From contig OY726567.1 of assembly GCA_963383645.1 (NCBI GenBank), positions 66,678,552-66,742,551 of the forward strand: a stretch of DNA of 64,000 bases. Reading direction: 5' to 3'. This document shows positions 51,201-54,703 of this stretch, in pieces. The stretch is from Muscardinus avellanarius. Taxonomy: Eukaryota; Chordata; Mammalia; Rodentia; Gliridae. The notes beneath the pieces were generated by a model. The model saw nothing but the letters and a program-made list of their open reading frames with translations, had not been told where the DNA came from and ran no database searches. Each line of letters starts with the position of its first letter. The stretch's first letter is position 1. The position numbers and the translations under genes were made by a program.

Positions 51201-51262
51201 ACCTCCCTTGGATCGAAGAGGAGTACAGAATAAAGGGTGTTCCTCAGAAGAGGAACCATTAA
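7149..51262 (+). CDS. NLRP9: NLRP9, complete nine-exon gene (genomic span of CDS)
   Basis: The spliced CDS joins 7149-7428, 19985-21527, 22536-22697, 25232-25399, 39940-40110, 43426-43596, 45989-46159, 46424-46594 and 51118-51262, giving 993 codons plus stop. Order: pyrin domain (about residues 1-91), NACHT with Walker A GPEGTGKT (149-156) and Walker [10 protein letters not shown] (220-228), winged-helix region, then leucine-rich repeats from about 608 to the end. Assignment to NLRP9 rather than NLRP4, 11 or 13 rests on NLRP9-like blocks: [19 protein letters not shown] and [22 protein letters not shown] and LYGTS, and the C-terminal LTISH..WI.EEY. Known biology: a cytosolic NLR expressed in oocytes and gut; mouse Nlrp9b with DHX9 senses rotavirus RNA in intestinal epithelium and activates an inflammasome through ASC and caspase-1. 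Every splice site is canonical and every junction codon stays in frame, so I infer a functional gene. The orthology call comes from remembered family sequence, not a search. Confidence 0.93.
7429..7799. other. Start of intron 1, single-copy
   Basis: SINE-free intron DNA next to exon 1, ending in a short TTTC-rich run (7763-7800). Nothing else recognised. Confidence 0.5.
7800..7938 (-). repeat. SINE, partial
   Basis: CCCCAGCCCTATTTTCC then body to CCACCATGCCTGGC; the tRNA-like end is replaced by the TTTC run. Confidence 0.75.
8236..8452 (+). repeat. Sense SINE with short internal duplication
   Basis: Full copy to CTCCAGTACCACC; the word CCCAGTACTTGGAATCC is partly repeated at about 8266-8292. 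Confidence 0.8.
8543..8896 (-). repeat. Two antisense SINEs
   Basis: Copies at 8543-8722 and 8739-8896, both group A-like and diverged. Confidence 0.75.
8897..9164. other. Single-copy intron DNA
   Basis: Part of a SINE-poor kilobase in intron 1; no gene or element recognised. Confidence 0.45.
9165..9315 (+). repeat. MIR-like ancient SINE
   Basis: CTGTGCCTCAATTTCCTTGA then TGTAAAATGAGGAGG match the MIR core and 3' part (CTGTGCCTCAGTTTCC..TGTAAAATGGGG), followed by TACC..CCTC. Confidence 0.65.
9590..9715. repeat. MER20-like DNA transposon remnant
   Basis: CCAGCCCCAAACACAAATAG then TGCCATGGTTGAGAAACCCTG resembles the end of MER20 (hAT-Charlie). Family name from memory. Confidence 0.4.
9913..10326 (-). 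repeat. Antisense SINE split by a sense SINE
   Basis: The antisense copy (9913-9998 and 10232-10326) is interrupted by a sense group A copy at 10003-10217. The TSD AAAACAGGGTCTCA flanks the insert (9989-10002 and 10218-10231). Confidence 0.85.
10546..10731 (-). repeat. Group B SINE with TSD
   Basis: GGTGGTACTGGGGTTCCTGG to CCACCACGCCCGGC. TSD TAAAATATTTATT at 10520-10532 and 10732-10744; the tail has grown into (TTTA)n. Confidence 0.9.
10817..11232 (-). repeat. Group A and A2 SINEs
   Basis: Group A 10817-11014 and A2 11030-11232, both full length. Confidence 0.8.
11263..11468 (-). repeat. Group C SINE
   Basis: GGCTTTTATACCTCTGGGC and TTTGGAAACAGGGTCTCAC mark group C. Confidence 0.8.
11470..11804 (-). 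repeat. Old SINE split by a group B SINE
   Basis: Antisense fragments 11470-11532 and 11743-11804 are separated by a sense group B copy (11534-11742). GTAATCCTC is duplicated at the joints. Confidence 0.8.
12112..12312 (+). repeat. Sense group A SINE
   Basis: GGCCGGGCGTGGTAGCACAC to CCCTAGTATC, then a C run and a short AC run. Confidence 0.85.
12350..12612 (+). repeat. Two sense SINEs, first without tRNA-like end
   Basis: 12350-12465 stops at CAAAATAAAG; 12467-12612 is a shortened copy ending CAACCCTCAGTATC. Confidence 0.75.
12613..12811. repeat. (CT)n/(CTCTT)n array
   Basis: About 200 bp of pure C/T: CCTCTCTCT words, then CTTCT pentamers, then perfect CT dinucleotides. It grew from the SINE tail before it. 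Confidence 0.95.
12812..12971 (-). mobile_element. Old L1 ORF2 3' fragment (left half)
   Basis: Antisense ORF2 C-terminal region (ATCTGTTGATGGACACCTAG). It resumes at 17763 after the insertion of a later L1; the TSD CATTCCTAGTCTTTT is at 12972-12986 and 17748-17762. Confidence 0.75.
12987..13199 (-). repeat. Group A SINE
   Basis: CAGTACTGGGAATGGAACCG to CACGCCCGAC, apparently inserted in the poly-T of the surrounding L1. Confidence 0.8.
13236..13437 (+). repeat. Sense group A SINE
   Basis: GCCAGGCATGGTGGAGCACTC to CAATCCGCAGTACCGC. Confidence 0.8.
13556..13759 (+). repeat. Sense SINE, C/B type, with TSD
   Basis: CCGGGCGTGGTGGCGCACAC to CCCAGTACCACC plus A-run. TSD ATACTGGGATTG at 13544-13555 and 13760-13771. 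Confidence 0.85.
14039..14278 (-). pseudogene. L1 ORF2 C-terminal remnant
   Basis: The reverse frame reads FGIFPKG-like text, [19 protein letters not shown] and [17 protein letters not shown], the known L1 ORF2 C-terminal region. 5'-truncated, not functional. Confidence 0.85.
14354..14580 (-). repeat. (TG)n plus antisense SINE
   Basis: (TG)n 14354-14388 extends the tail of a SINE (14389-14580, TTACTGGGAATTGAACCCAG). Confidence 0.8.
14693..14902 (-). repeat. Group A2 SINE
   Basis: CCGGGTCTGAGGATGTAACC to CCACCACGCCTGGC, inserted into the L1 just before the next element. Confidence 0.8.
15270..15970 (+). mobile_element. Sense-strand L1 ORF2 fragment
   Basis: Diverged L1 ORF2 in + orientation, with words such as CAAAACGATCTTGAAAAAGA and GAACAAAGCTAGAAG and, later, TTTTTGACAAGGTTTCC. 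Heavily interrupted by stops. It lies between ORF1 and the 3' UTR of the opposite-strand element. Confidence 0.65.
15984..16900 (-). pseudogene. L1 ORF1 (RNA-binding protein), one frameshift
   Basis: A 263-residue frame starting [20 protein letters not shown] holds the coiled coil, then the RRM-like part ([19 protein letters not shown]) and the C-terminal domain ([32 protein letters not shown]). The N-terminal part lies in another frame ([20 protein letters not shown]). Compared with the L1 at 32.0-32.3 kb, two bases are missing near 16790. ORF1p is the trimeric nucleic-acid chaperone of L1. Confidence 0.85.
17150..17688 (-). promoter_or_regulatory. L1 5' UTR in intron 1
   Basis: GC-rich element end holding repeated words (CTGCTGCTGCCGCCGATGGC, and GCTGCCGCTGGCAGTATGGC near 17451) and the 5' start CTTCCGGGAAGATGGCAACC. 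L1 5' UTRs carry sense and often antisense promoters; here the antisense direction points toward NLRP9 exon 2, 2.3 kb away. Activity is inferred. Confidence 0.4.
17763..18035. mobile_element. L1 fragments of both orientations
   Basis: 17763-17865 continues the old antisense L1 cut at 12971. From about 17866 the sequence is sense L1 ORF2 3' end (GATGGATAAAGAAAATGTGG then ATATACCCACAGTGG). Confidence 0.65.
18040..18431 (-). repeat. Two group B SINEs in tandem
   Basis: 18062-18265 is full length with a long poly-T; 18268-18431 lacks about 30 bp in its middle (after AAACAGGATCC). Confidence 0.85.
18432..18733 (+). mobile_element. Probable L1 3' UTR, sense
   Basis: Purine-rich GGAAGGGGGTTGGGAGAAGG and following A/G-rich text look like an L1 3' UTR that continues the sense fragment before the two SINEs. 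Confidence 0.4.
18734..18920 (-). repeat. Antisense SINE, truncated
   Basis: TGTACTGGGGATTGAATCC to TCAGCTTCCCAAGTATCC; the B1 end is lost and CCTCCTGTATCA is duplicated. Confidence 0.7.
19010..19218 (+). repeat. Sense group A SINE
   Basis: AGCCGAGTATGGTGGCATATG to CCCTAGTACC. Confidence 0.85.
19219..19984. other. End of intron 1, single-copy
   Basis: About 770 bp without SINE or L1 before exon 2. It holds the branch point and a pyrimidine tract (TCTCTTTATATCCCGTTCTC) ahead of the acceptor. Confidence 0.5.
19985..21527 (+). CDS. NLRP9: NLRP9 exon 2: NACHT ATPase and winged-helix region
   Basis: A 1,543-nt exon encoding residues 94-607. It begins with the linker [14 protein letters not shown], which matches the region after the pyrin domain in NLRP9. 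Walker A is GPEGTGKT (149-156), Walker B is ILFIMDGFE (220-228, Asp 225), followed by sensor-like [19 protein letters not shown] and the [12 protein letters not shown] block near residue 334. The winged-helix segment reads [14 protein letters not shown] (around 442), with Gln-Ala where most NLRs have Gln-Glu. The acceptor is TTTAACCTAG ending at 19984 and the donor GTGAGT at 21528. ATG 20011 is in frame, so a transcript starting in intron 1 could give a form without the pyrin domain. No stop or frameshift interrupts the exon. Confidence 0.95.
21528..21895. other. Start of intron 2, single-copy
   Basis: No element recognised; short open frames here are chance. Confidence 0.5.
21899..22190 (-). 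repeat. TTTC array and antisense SINE
   Basis: (TTTC)n 21899-22005 replaces the tRNA-like end of a SINE (22006-22190, CACCCCCAGCCCTAG). Confidence 0.8.
22225..22402 (-). repeat. MIR-like ancient SINE
   Basis: GGGTCACAGAGGGAGTGAGC then CACCTCCAGATTCTCTAACTACTAGGCC match antisense MIR. Confidence 0.55.
22536..22697 (+). CDS. NLRP9: NLRP9 exon 3: start of LRR region
   Basis: A 162-nt phase 2/2 exon, residues 608-661. It translates to [17 protein letters not shown].. then the repeat core [19 protein letters not shown] and the end [11 protein letters not shown], which aligns with the first LRR-type exon of NLRP9. Acceptor CTCTTGTAG, donor GTAAGT. It is nine nucleotides shorter than the standard 171-nt LRR exon, as expected for the transition from the NACHT-associated helices. 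Confidence 0.92.
22840..23252 (+). repeat. Old sense SINE split by a group B SINE
   Basis: Sense copy 22840-22906 and 23120-23252 is interrupted by an antisense group B copy (about 22911-23118). TSD AGGATCACAGGTTTAA at 22893-22908 and, with one change, 23119-23134. Confidence 0.9.
23253..23739. other. Unassigned stretch, perhaps an old repeat, with (TTA)n
   Basis: AGGAAGGTTTATTTGCTCACAG and the later CTCATGATTTAATTATATC recall old interspersed repeats but I cannot name the family. (TTA)n at 23701-23735. Confidence 0.3.
23740..23938 (-). repeat. Group A SINE
   Basis: TTTGCAGTACTGGGGATTG to CACCACATCTGGCC; intronic, with an acceptor-like TTGCAG in gene sense. Confidence 0.8.
24197..24838 (+). 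repeat. Three sense SINEs at one target word
   Basis: Group B 24197-24372 with A-run to about 24420, C/B type 24442-24640 with an AC-rich tail, and group A 24677-24838. The target word AAATGTGAA(T/C)(G/A)TCT occurs before each copy. Confidence 0.85.
24839..25231. other. End of intron 3, single-copy
   Basis: SINE-free sequence leading to the exon 4 acceptor, with pyrimidine tract TCTCCGTTTCCTTGTCTC. Confidence 0.5.
25232..25399 (+). CDS. NLRP9: NLRP9 exon 4: LRR
   Basis: A 168-nt phase 2/2 exon, residues 662-717. It reads [20 protein letters not shown] then [19 protein letters not shown] and CEALMHP. The ILHNAHLK and NLYGTS blocks are NLRP9-specific. Acceptor GTCTCTACAG, donor GTGAGT at 25400. 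The following intron is the longest in the gene (14.5 kb), enlarged by a 6.15-kb L1. Confidence 0.93.
25400..25755. other. Start of intron 4, single-copy
   Basis: No element recognised; pyrimidine-rich near 25595-25650. Confidence 0.45.
25756..25954 (-). repeat. Group A SINE
   Basis: TTGTGGTACTGAGGATGAACC to CCACCATGCCTGGC. Confidence 0.8.
25955..26931. other. SINE-free intron block with short simple repeats
   Basis: (GA)n around 26038-26074 and (CCTC)n 26631-26650; the rest is single-copy DNA with no gene recognised. Confidence 0.45.
26932..27500 (-). repeat. Three antisense SINEs
   Basis: Copies at 26932-27083, 27108-27283 and 27299-27500; the first two are diverged. Confidence 0.75.
27975..30925 (-). 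pseudogene. L1 ORF2 (reverse transcriptase) remnant
   Basis: Separate reverse frames show pre-RT text ([20 protein letters not shown]), RT core ([18 protein letters not shown]), the segment after the catalytic site ([20 protein letters not shown]), thumb-like text ([20 protein letters not shown]) and the C terminus ([16 protein letters not shown]). Frameshifts and a SINE at 28587-28773 break it; it cannot make an active enzyme. Confidence 0.9.
28587..28773 (-). repeat. Group B SINE inside L1
   Basis: GGTGGTACTGGGGTTCCTAG to CCACCATGCCTGGC. Probable TSD TTGCCCATTTTT / TTGCTCATTTTT. Confidence 0.85.
31108..31289 (-). repeat. Group B SINE inside L1, with TSD
   Basis: GATGGTACTAGGGTTCCTGG to CCACACCCGGC. 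TSD AAATTTCCCTCTT at 31086-31098 and 31290-31302. Confidence 0.9.
31440..32260 (-). pseudogene. L1 ORF1 remnant
   Basis: Reverse frames give the N-terminal half ([20 protein letters not shown]) and the later part ([32 protein letters not shown]), in different frames. Closest relative in the window is the ORF1 at 16 kb; part of the coiled coil is lost near 32036. Confidence 0.85.
32350..33825 (-). promoter_or_regulatory. L1 5' UTR in intron 4, with (CTC)n
   Basis: About 1.5 kb ahead of ORF1, with CGCCGCCGCCTCCTCCTCC and a (CTC)n run at 33628-33677. Arginine-, serine- or proline-rich frames over the run are artefacts. An antisense promoter here would point toward NLRP9 exon 5; this is inference. 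Confidence 0.4.
33841..34800 (-). mobile_element. Older L1 fragments with two SINEs
   Basis: Antisense L1-like stretches at 33841-34012, 34160-34316 and 34540-34800 (TTTCTGCTGAGAAGTTTGCC, CAAATGACCCAAAATTTTCTC) are split by SINEs at 34018-34160 and 34337-34537. This L1 was the target of the 27676 insertion. Confidence 0.55.
34803..35262. repeat. Antisense SINE and sense SINE
   Basis: Antisense copy 34803-35001 with TTTTTTGCAG at its start; sense group A copy 35036-35262 with a long A-run and a TSD near AATTTCTTAATTTCT. Confidence 0.8.
35263..37035 (-). mobile_element. Old L1 5' region (GC-rich)
   Basis: Lies between L1-like ORF1 text (33.8-34.8 kb) and an L1 ORF2 fragment (37.4 kb), without SINEs over about 1.7 kb. 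L1 assignment is by position, composition and a short match to 2521-2540; no coding gene is supported. Confidence 0.4.
37050..37227 (-). repeat. Group B SINE variant with TSD
   Basis: Lacks the GGGTTCCTGGAAG stretch (reads GGGGATGGAACCCTTCTACC). TSD TTCCTTCCTTCAAT at 37026-37039 and 37228-37241. Confidence 0.9.
37380..37870 (-). mobile_element. Old L1 ORF2 fragment
   Basis: Antisense RT-region words (GAACCATCCTTGCATCTCTG, TGTCTGGTCTTGGCTTTTTG) match the region seen at 30.2-30.6 kb. Confidence 0.7.
37881..38507 (-). repeat. SINE cluster with a nested copy
   Basis: Fragment 37881-37940 with (TA)n, group B 37961-38143, and an antisense copy (38144-38188 and 38387-38507) interrupted by a sense SINE (38190-38385). 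AGTCTCACTG is repeated at both joints. Confidence 0.8.
38508..39350. other. SINE-free intron 4 block
   Basis: About 840 bp of single-copy DNA; no gene recognised. Confidence 0.4.
39352..39522 (-). repeat. Antisense SINE with short (TG)n
   Basis: Diverged copy: TTGAAACCCAGGGGCATTC to CATCACCCCTGGC. Confidence 0.75.
39580..39770 (-). repeat. MER20-like hAT remnant
   Basis: TGTCCTGTGCATCGTAGGATG, then GCAGCATCCTTGGCCTCTAC and the end CTGGTTGAGAACCAC match MER20 (hAT-Charlie). Family name from memory. Confidence 0.6.
39940..40110 (+). CDS. NLRP9: NLRP9 exon 5: LRR pair
   Basis: A 171-nt phase 2/2 exon, residues 718-774, coding two LRRs of 28-29 residues: [18 protein letters not shown] then [19 protein letters not shown] and [14 protein letters not shown]. 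Acceptor TTGCCTGCAG, donor GTGAGT at 40111. Leucine spacing and the asparagine ladder are those of ribonuclease-inhibitor-type LRRs. Confidence 0.94.
40177..40733. repeat. SINE fragments of both orientations
   Basis: Antisense pieces 40177-40225, 40242-40428 and 40432-40532; sense copy 40558-40733. Confidence 0.75.
40815..41025 (+). repeat. Sense group A SINE, GGTC-type tail
   Basis: AGCCGGGCGTGGTGACACAC to CAATCTCTAGACCTGC; its tail reads CTCGGAGGTCAAATGC as in copies at 35.2 and 55.8 kb. Confidence 0.85.
41151..41421 (-). repeat. SINE fragment and group A2 SINE
   Basis: Fragment 41151-41203 with TTTA run; A2 copy 41228-41421 with TTTTTTGCAGGTCTGGGGG, an acceptor-like site in NLRP9 sense. 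Confidence 0.8.
41422..41661. other. Single-copy intron 5 DNA
   Basis: No element recognised. Confidence 0.4.
41662..41990 (-). repeat. (TG)n and antisense SINEs
   Basis: (TG)n 41662-41708, SINE end 41709-41766, full copy 41787-41990. Confidence 0.8.
42017..42943 (-). repeat. Cluster of old antisense SINEs
   Basis: Pieces at 42017-42165, 42166-42293, 42365-42564, 42606-42661, 42674-42738 and 42750-42943; nearly all of this kilobase is SINE. Confidence 0.7.
42974..43297 (-). repeat. Group B SINE and partial SINE
   Basis: Group B 42974-43157; body-only copy 43160-43297. Confidence 0.85.
43426..43596 (+). CDS. NLRP9: NLRP9 exon 6: LRR pair
   Basis: A 171-nt phase 2/2 exon, residues 775-831: [20 protein letters not shown], then [19 protein letters not shown] and [14 protein letters not shown]. 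It is cysteine-rich (nine cysteines in 57 residues). Acceptor CTTTGCAG. The donor is GTAGGA at 43597, the weakest in the gene because +4 and +6 are off consensus. Skipping this exon would keep the frame. Confidence 0.92.
43803..43995 (+). repeat. Sense SINE
   Basis: TGGCTGTGATGTGGCGTGC to CAATCCCCAATACC. Confidence 0.75.
43996..44956. other. SINE-free intron 6 block
   Basis: About 960 bp single-copy apart from (AC)n near 44880-44900; no gene recognised. Confidence 0.4.
44957..45160 (-). repeat. Group C SINE
   Basis: Long poly-T then GGTGGTACTGTTGGTGGAACC and GGTTTTCTACCTCCAGGCC to CACACCCAGC. Confidence 0.8.
45230..45444 (-). repeat. (TG)n and antisense SINE
   Basis: (TG)n 45230-45257 then SINE 45258-45444 with a poly-T inside it. 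Confidence 0.75.
45447..45640. repeat. Degenerate (ATCT)-rich stretch
   Basis: Imperfect CATTTATC, CATCTACC and TATCTATT words; an old tetranucleotide array just before exon 7. Confidence 0.5.
45989..46159 (+). CDS. NLRP9: NLRP9 exon 7: LRR pair
   Basis: A 171-nt phase 2/2 exon, residues 832-888: [20 protein letters not shown], then [19 protein letters not shown] and [14 protein letters not shown]. Acceptor CCCCCCAG after a run of C, donor GTGAGT at 46160. It is separated from exon 8 by the shortest intron (264 bp), which holds no SINE. Confidence 0.94.
46424..46594 (+). CDS. NLRP9: NLRP9 exon 8: LRR pair
   Basis: A 171-nt phase 2/2 exon, residues 889-945: [20 protein letters not shown], then [19 protein letters not shown] and [14 protein letters not shown]. 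It matches the NLRP9 block with NLDWIALD in human. Acceptor GCTGCAG, donor GTGAGC at 46595. Confidence 0.94.
46790..47583 (+). repeat. Run of five sense SINEs
   Basis: 46790-46905, 46920-47040 (no tRNA-like end), group B 47045-47232 with (TAAA)n, group C type 47283-47480 with (AAAT)n, and a lone tail 47530-47583. The lone tail probably completes an earlier copy cut by the later insertions. Confidence 0.75.
47584..48331. other. SINE-free intron 8 block
   Basis: Single-copy DNA; CAGACATTGTCCAGTGTCCC near 47602 may be a MER20 remnant. No gene recognised. Confidence 0.4.
48333..48722 (+). repeat. Sense SINEs and tail fragment
   Basis: 48333-48462 (no tRNA-like end), 48468-48640 and a tail 48664-48722. 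Confidence 0.7.
48723..49412. other. Mostly single-copy intron 8 DNA
   Basis: Only a group B tail fragment at 49078-49130 (antisense). Nothing else recognised. Confidence 0.4.
49413..49890 (-). repeat. SINE fragment, group C and group A SINEs
   Basis: 49413-49470, group C 49492-49670 and group A 49684-49890. Confidence 0.75.
49891..50490. repeat. Three-level SINE nest
   Basis: Antisense SINE (49891-49949 and 50379-50490) holds a sense group A SINE (49951-50098 and 50318-50378), which holds a sense group B SINE (50099-50306). The inner joint repeats ACCAAATAGGG / AACAAATAGGG. Confidence 0.85.
50692..51076 (+). repeat. Two sense SINEs before exon 9
   Basis: 50692-50872 and 50877-51076; the second tail ends 41 bp before exon 9. 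Confidence 0.8.
51118..51262 (+). CDS. NLRP9: NLRP9 exon 9: C terminus and stop
   Basis: Residues 946-993 and TAA at 51260-51262. It encodes [17 protein letters not shown] and the family signature [20 protein letters not shown], then PQKRNH. Human NLRP9 ends close to the RGV block, so this protein may carry a few extra residues. Acceptor TTCCCCAG. A group A SINE tail (to about 51076) lies only 40 bp upstream of the exon, so the branch point must sit in the short gap or in the SINE. Confidence 0.93.
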
Positions 51263-51822
51263 AATTATTTTGCCACGGAATTTCTTTCTTAGTCACAGTG
51301 GGCATTTCTCCTGGCACACCCTGCCCTGGTGGTCATGATCACACACCTTTGTCCTGGTCCCTCTTTAGAATCCCCACCTTACTATGGAATACTTAGAGCA
51401 AGTCCATTAAATGAATGCTAAGCACTTTGGAAAGCATGGATTCATTTTCTTAATCTGTGATTTGGCATGTTGGAGGCTTAAAACTGAAGAACTTCAGTCC
51501 CCTAATCTCTCAGACTTGGAAATGCTAGAATCTGTGGAGGTCACACGAGTAGGTGTAGAAACAACCGTATGTGATGCCCACCACGTAGACTGTAGCATGT
51601 GTTGGTCAGGTAGAGATGAGAGCAAGTAAAGAAACCTGAGCTGGTGTGGAGAGTAACTTGTGCTCAGGATGGAAGGGAAAAGGAACTGGACAGGGGTATG
51701 TCCAAGGTTCTTTACGTGGAACTTGAGTTCATGTGTAGATAGCCCTCTGTTGAGAGCTAGTTCCCTCATCCTGGAGAAGTCAGAGGGGAAGCCAATTTCC
51801 ATCAGAAATACGTGAAGAAGGC
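51263..51822. other. NLRP9 3' UTR and downstream single-copy DNA
   Basis: 3' UTR to about 51430 if the ATTAAA at 51406 is used, then single-copy DNA without recognised genes. Confidence 0.5.
51406..51411 (+). terminator. Candidate poly(A) signal of NLRP9
   Basis: ATTAAA lies 144 bp after the stop, followed at about 51463-51477 by a GT-rich stretch (GTGATTTGGCATGTTGG) that could act as downstream element. This would give a short 3' UTR. Another ATTAAA overlaps the stop codon itself (51258-51263) and is less plausible. Confidence 0.5.
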
Positions 51823-52331
51823 CAGGTGTCATGATGCACTCCCGTATTCCCAGTACTTGGGAGGCTAAAATGGGAGGATCACAGATTCCAGGCCAGTCTC
51901 AGCAATTTAGCAAGACTGTGTTTCAAAGTAAAAAAAAAATTTTTTTTGCTGGGGGTATAACTTGGAGATAGAATGCTCAGTAACAAAAACAAACCAGAAA
52001 TACATAAGGAGTTTTGGAATGAAGTACAACCCACCGGTGACTTCTGCAGTGAATTAATGCAGAGATGGCACCAGAAGTGTCCACAGTTCAAGCGCATAGG
52101 TTTCTCCAGGCAGGTCAGCTGCTTGCTTTATAGAAAATGAAATGTCATCTATTGCAAAGGATGAAAGTCCGTGGGCTGCCAGGTATGTTGGTGCATGCCC
52201 GTAATCCCAGTACTTGGGAGGCTGAGACAGGAGAATCACAGCAACTTAGACCTTGTTTCAAAATAAAAAATACGGCTTGGGTTGTAGCTCAGAGGTAGAG
52301 TGTCCCTGAGTTAAATGCCCAGTACCACAAA
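51823..52331 (+). repeat. Two sense SINEs
   Basis: 51823-52000 and 52180-52331, both diverged; about 180 bp of single-copy DNA lie between. Confidence 0.7.
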
Positions 52332-52579
52332 AGAAAATCTGTGGGCTGAGTGCATAGTAGCATAACGTTTTCTTCAGGCTTTATAAGAAAAGTATTCTTT
52401 GCCCCAACTCCTAACTGGTCCCAGTGTTGTCTAATGAGGTAATAAAGGGATGGAAATTTCTGCCCATCGGGGACCTTTGGGTCGAGTAAGGGGAGAGACA
52501 TGAGGTCTCCCTCCAATGCCAGCAAGTCTAACTTGTAGCTTAATCTATAGCAGGATCCAAGAGACTGAGCTAATTATTA

Positions 52580-52784
52580 TTTTTGTAGTAGTGAGGGCAG
52601 AACCCAGGGGCTTTTCTACCTCCAGGCTATACTCCTAGACCTATTTTATACTTTATTGATAACAGGGTCTCACTAAGTTGCTGAGAGCATCACTCAGTAA
52701 CTGAGGCTGGCTTAGAACCTGCGTGATCCTCCTGTCTCAGCCTCCCAAGCACTGGGATTACAAGCGTGCGCCACCACGCCCGGC
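52580..52784 (-). repeat. Group C SINE
   Basis: GGCTTTTCTACCTCCAGGC to CCACCACGCCCGGC. Confidence 0.85.
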
Positions 52785-53329
52785 TGAGACTGAACTAATT
52801 AAAAGACTGAATTTGCTACCTCCAAGAGTAACCCAACCTCTAATAGATGCCATGTAGGTGCAGAACTCAAATTAATGACTGCCAACCCAGAGTGCCAGAT
52901 GAAGTGGATTCAGTTGAGGATGTCATGTCATGGCGTGCACGTATTAGAGCCACAGGTAATGTTGGTAAGAATGACAAATTGCTCTTATTTTTTACCCTTT
53001 AACGGCAGTTTTAAAAATCTGAAGAAAATTACTTTTAAATCCACCTCCTCCCATGGATTCTTTTGGGCCTGGAAAACCTTCACAGGATATGCTGCCTCTG
53101 AGAAACTAACAGTGGATTTCAATCTTAGATTTTCTCTAGAATCTTATGATTAGTATGTTTTAATTCTTCTTGAGTCCAGCACTATTTTGATGTAATTTAA
53201 TTTTAATTAATTACTGAGTACAGAAAGAGTTAACTTAAACCTAAGAAAGAGAATAGATCTTGAGAGTTAAGTTTCTATTTCATGTGAATAAAACATTGCC
53301 TTACAGTCTTTTTTTGGGGGGTAAATGTA
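52785..53329. other. Single-copy DNA
   Basis: A 92-codon frame at 52875-53153 has no recognisable motif; I do not call it a gene. Confidence 0.4.
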
Positions 53330-53501
53330 AAAGCCAGGCGTGGTGGTACACATCTGTAGTTGCAGTCCTTGTGAGGGAGGCTGAGATAGGAGGATTGCAG
53401 GTTCAAGGCCATTAGCGACATAGTGAGATCCAGTTTCAAAATAAAAGATAAAGAAGGCTGGGGATGTAGTGTGAAGTGTGGAATGCTCCTGAGTTCTCTC
53501 C

Positions 53502-53551
<50 letters not shown>
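53330..53551 (+). repeat. Sense SINE and (AC)n
   Basis: SINE 53330-53508 with tail grown into (AC)n 53509-53551. Confidence 0.8.
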
Positions 53552-53555
<4 letters not shown>

Positions 53556-53970
53556 GCAAGACACAGATTCTGTAAAAAGAGGATTTCACAGAGAAGTCCA
53601 GAAATACTGTTTGGATTGGCCACTGGAGTTATCATAGTCATATAACTGCTTTTTCACATTTTGTTATGTCCCTGCATTGAAATTTGTACATCTGGCCTAT
53701 TATTTATCTCTATCATTTGCATGGGGTAAGCTCTGGAGTAAATAGCTTTTTTTGAGGATGTCTCTTGGGTATGGTTTGGGAAGCCTTGTTCGCTTTGGCT
53801 TTGTGTGCTCATCTCTGAATGGATGTATTTTTTGACCACTGTCATCACCTCTAGGCATCAGATTGTTTAGCCTTTGAACTATAGACTTGCACCTGTGGTT
53901 GCCCGGGGAGACTCCAGACCCTGAGCCTTGGTCTAGGGTTATGTCATTGGTCTATCTTGTTCTGAAGCTT
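53552..53970. other. Single-copy DNA
   Basis: Nothing recognised. Confidence 0.4.
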
Positions 53971-54306
53971 GCAGGAGGATCGCGCAGGTTCGAAGCCAGC
54001 CGCGCGCGCTGGCTTAGGAGACCCTGTTTCCAAATAAAAATGTAAAAATAGGTCTGGGAGTGTAGCCTGGAGGTAGAAGGGCTTCCAGGAACCCTAGTAC
54101 CACCAAAATATAAAAAATAAAAACATATAAAATAAAAACATAAAAAAGAAAAAGAAAACAAAGAAATATTGAAATGTTATCTCTAAGTGTAGCCCGGAGG
54201 TAGAAGGGCTTCCAGGAACCCCAGTACCACCAAAATATAAAAAATAAAAAAATATAAAAAAAAGATAGAAAACAAGAAAGAAATATTGAAATGTTTTCTC
54301 TAAGTG
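53971..54306 (+). repeat. Truncated group B SINE with 127-bp tandem duplication
   Basis: 5'-truncated SINE 53971-54112. Its tRNA-like tail, A-rich end and flank (54061-54187) are repeated directly at 54188-54306; both copies end AAATATTGAAATGTTnTCTC. Confidence 0.85.
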
Positions 54307-54345
54307 ATCAAAAGTTTGATATCAGACAAATGAATCTGTTAGATG

Positions 54346-54703
54346 AGATTTATATTTTATTTGGAAACAGGGTCTCACTAAGCTGCTGAGAGGCTCACTA
54401 AGTTGCTGAGGCTGACTTCGAACTTGTGTGATCCTCCTGTCTCAGCCTCCCAAGTGCAGGGATTACGAGCGTGCGCCACCACGCCCGGCTAATTCGTGAC
54501 TTTTTTTTTTTTTTTTTTTTGGTGGTACTGGGGTTCCTGGAAGCCCTTCTACCTCTGGGCTACACTCCCAGACCTATTTTTATATTTTTATTTAGAAACA
54601 GGGTCTCCTAAGCCAGCGCGCGCGGCTGGCTTCGAACCTGCGCGATCCTCCTGTCTCCGCCTCCCAAGCGCGGGGATTACAAGCTGCGCCACCACGCCTG
54701 GCT
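54346..54703 (-). repeat. Group C and group B SINEs
   Basis: Partial group C 54346-54491; group B 54521-54703 with TSD TCGTGACTTTTT on both sides. Confidence 0.9.

Noticed and set aside
52875..53153. Possible small gene of 92 codons
   Set aside because: No motif, no splice or promoter context, and chance frames of this size are common in the window.
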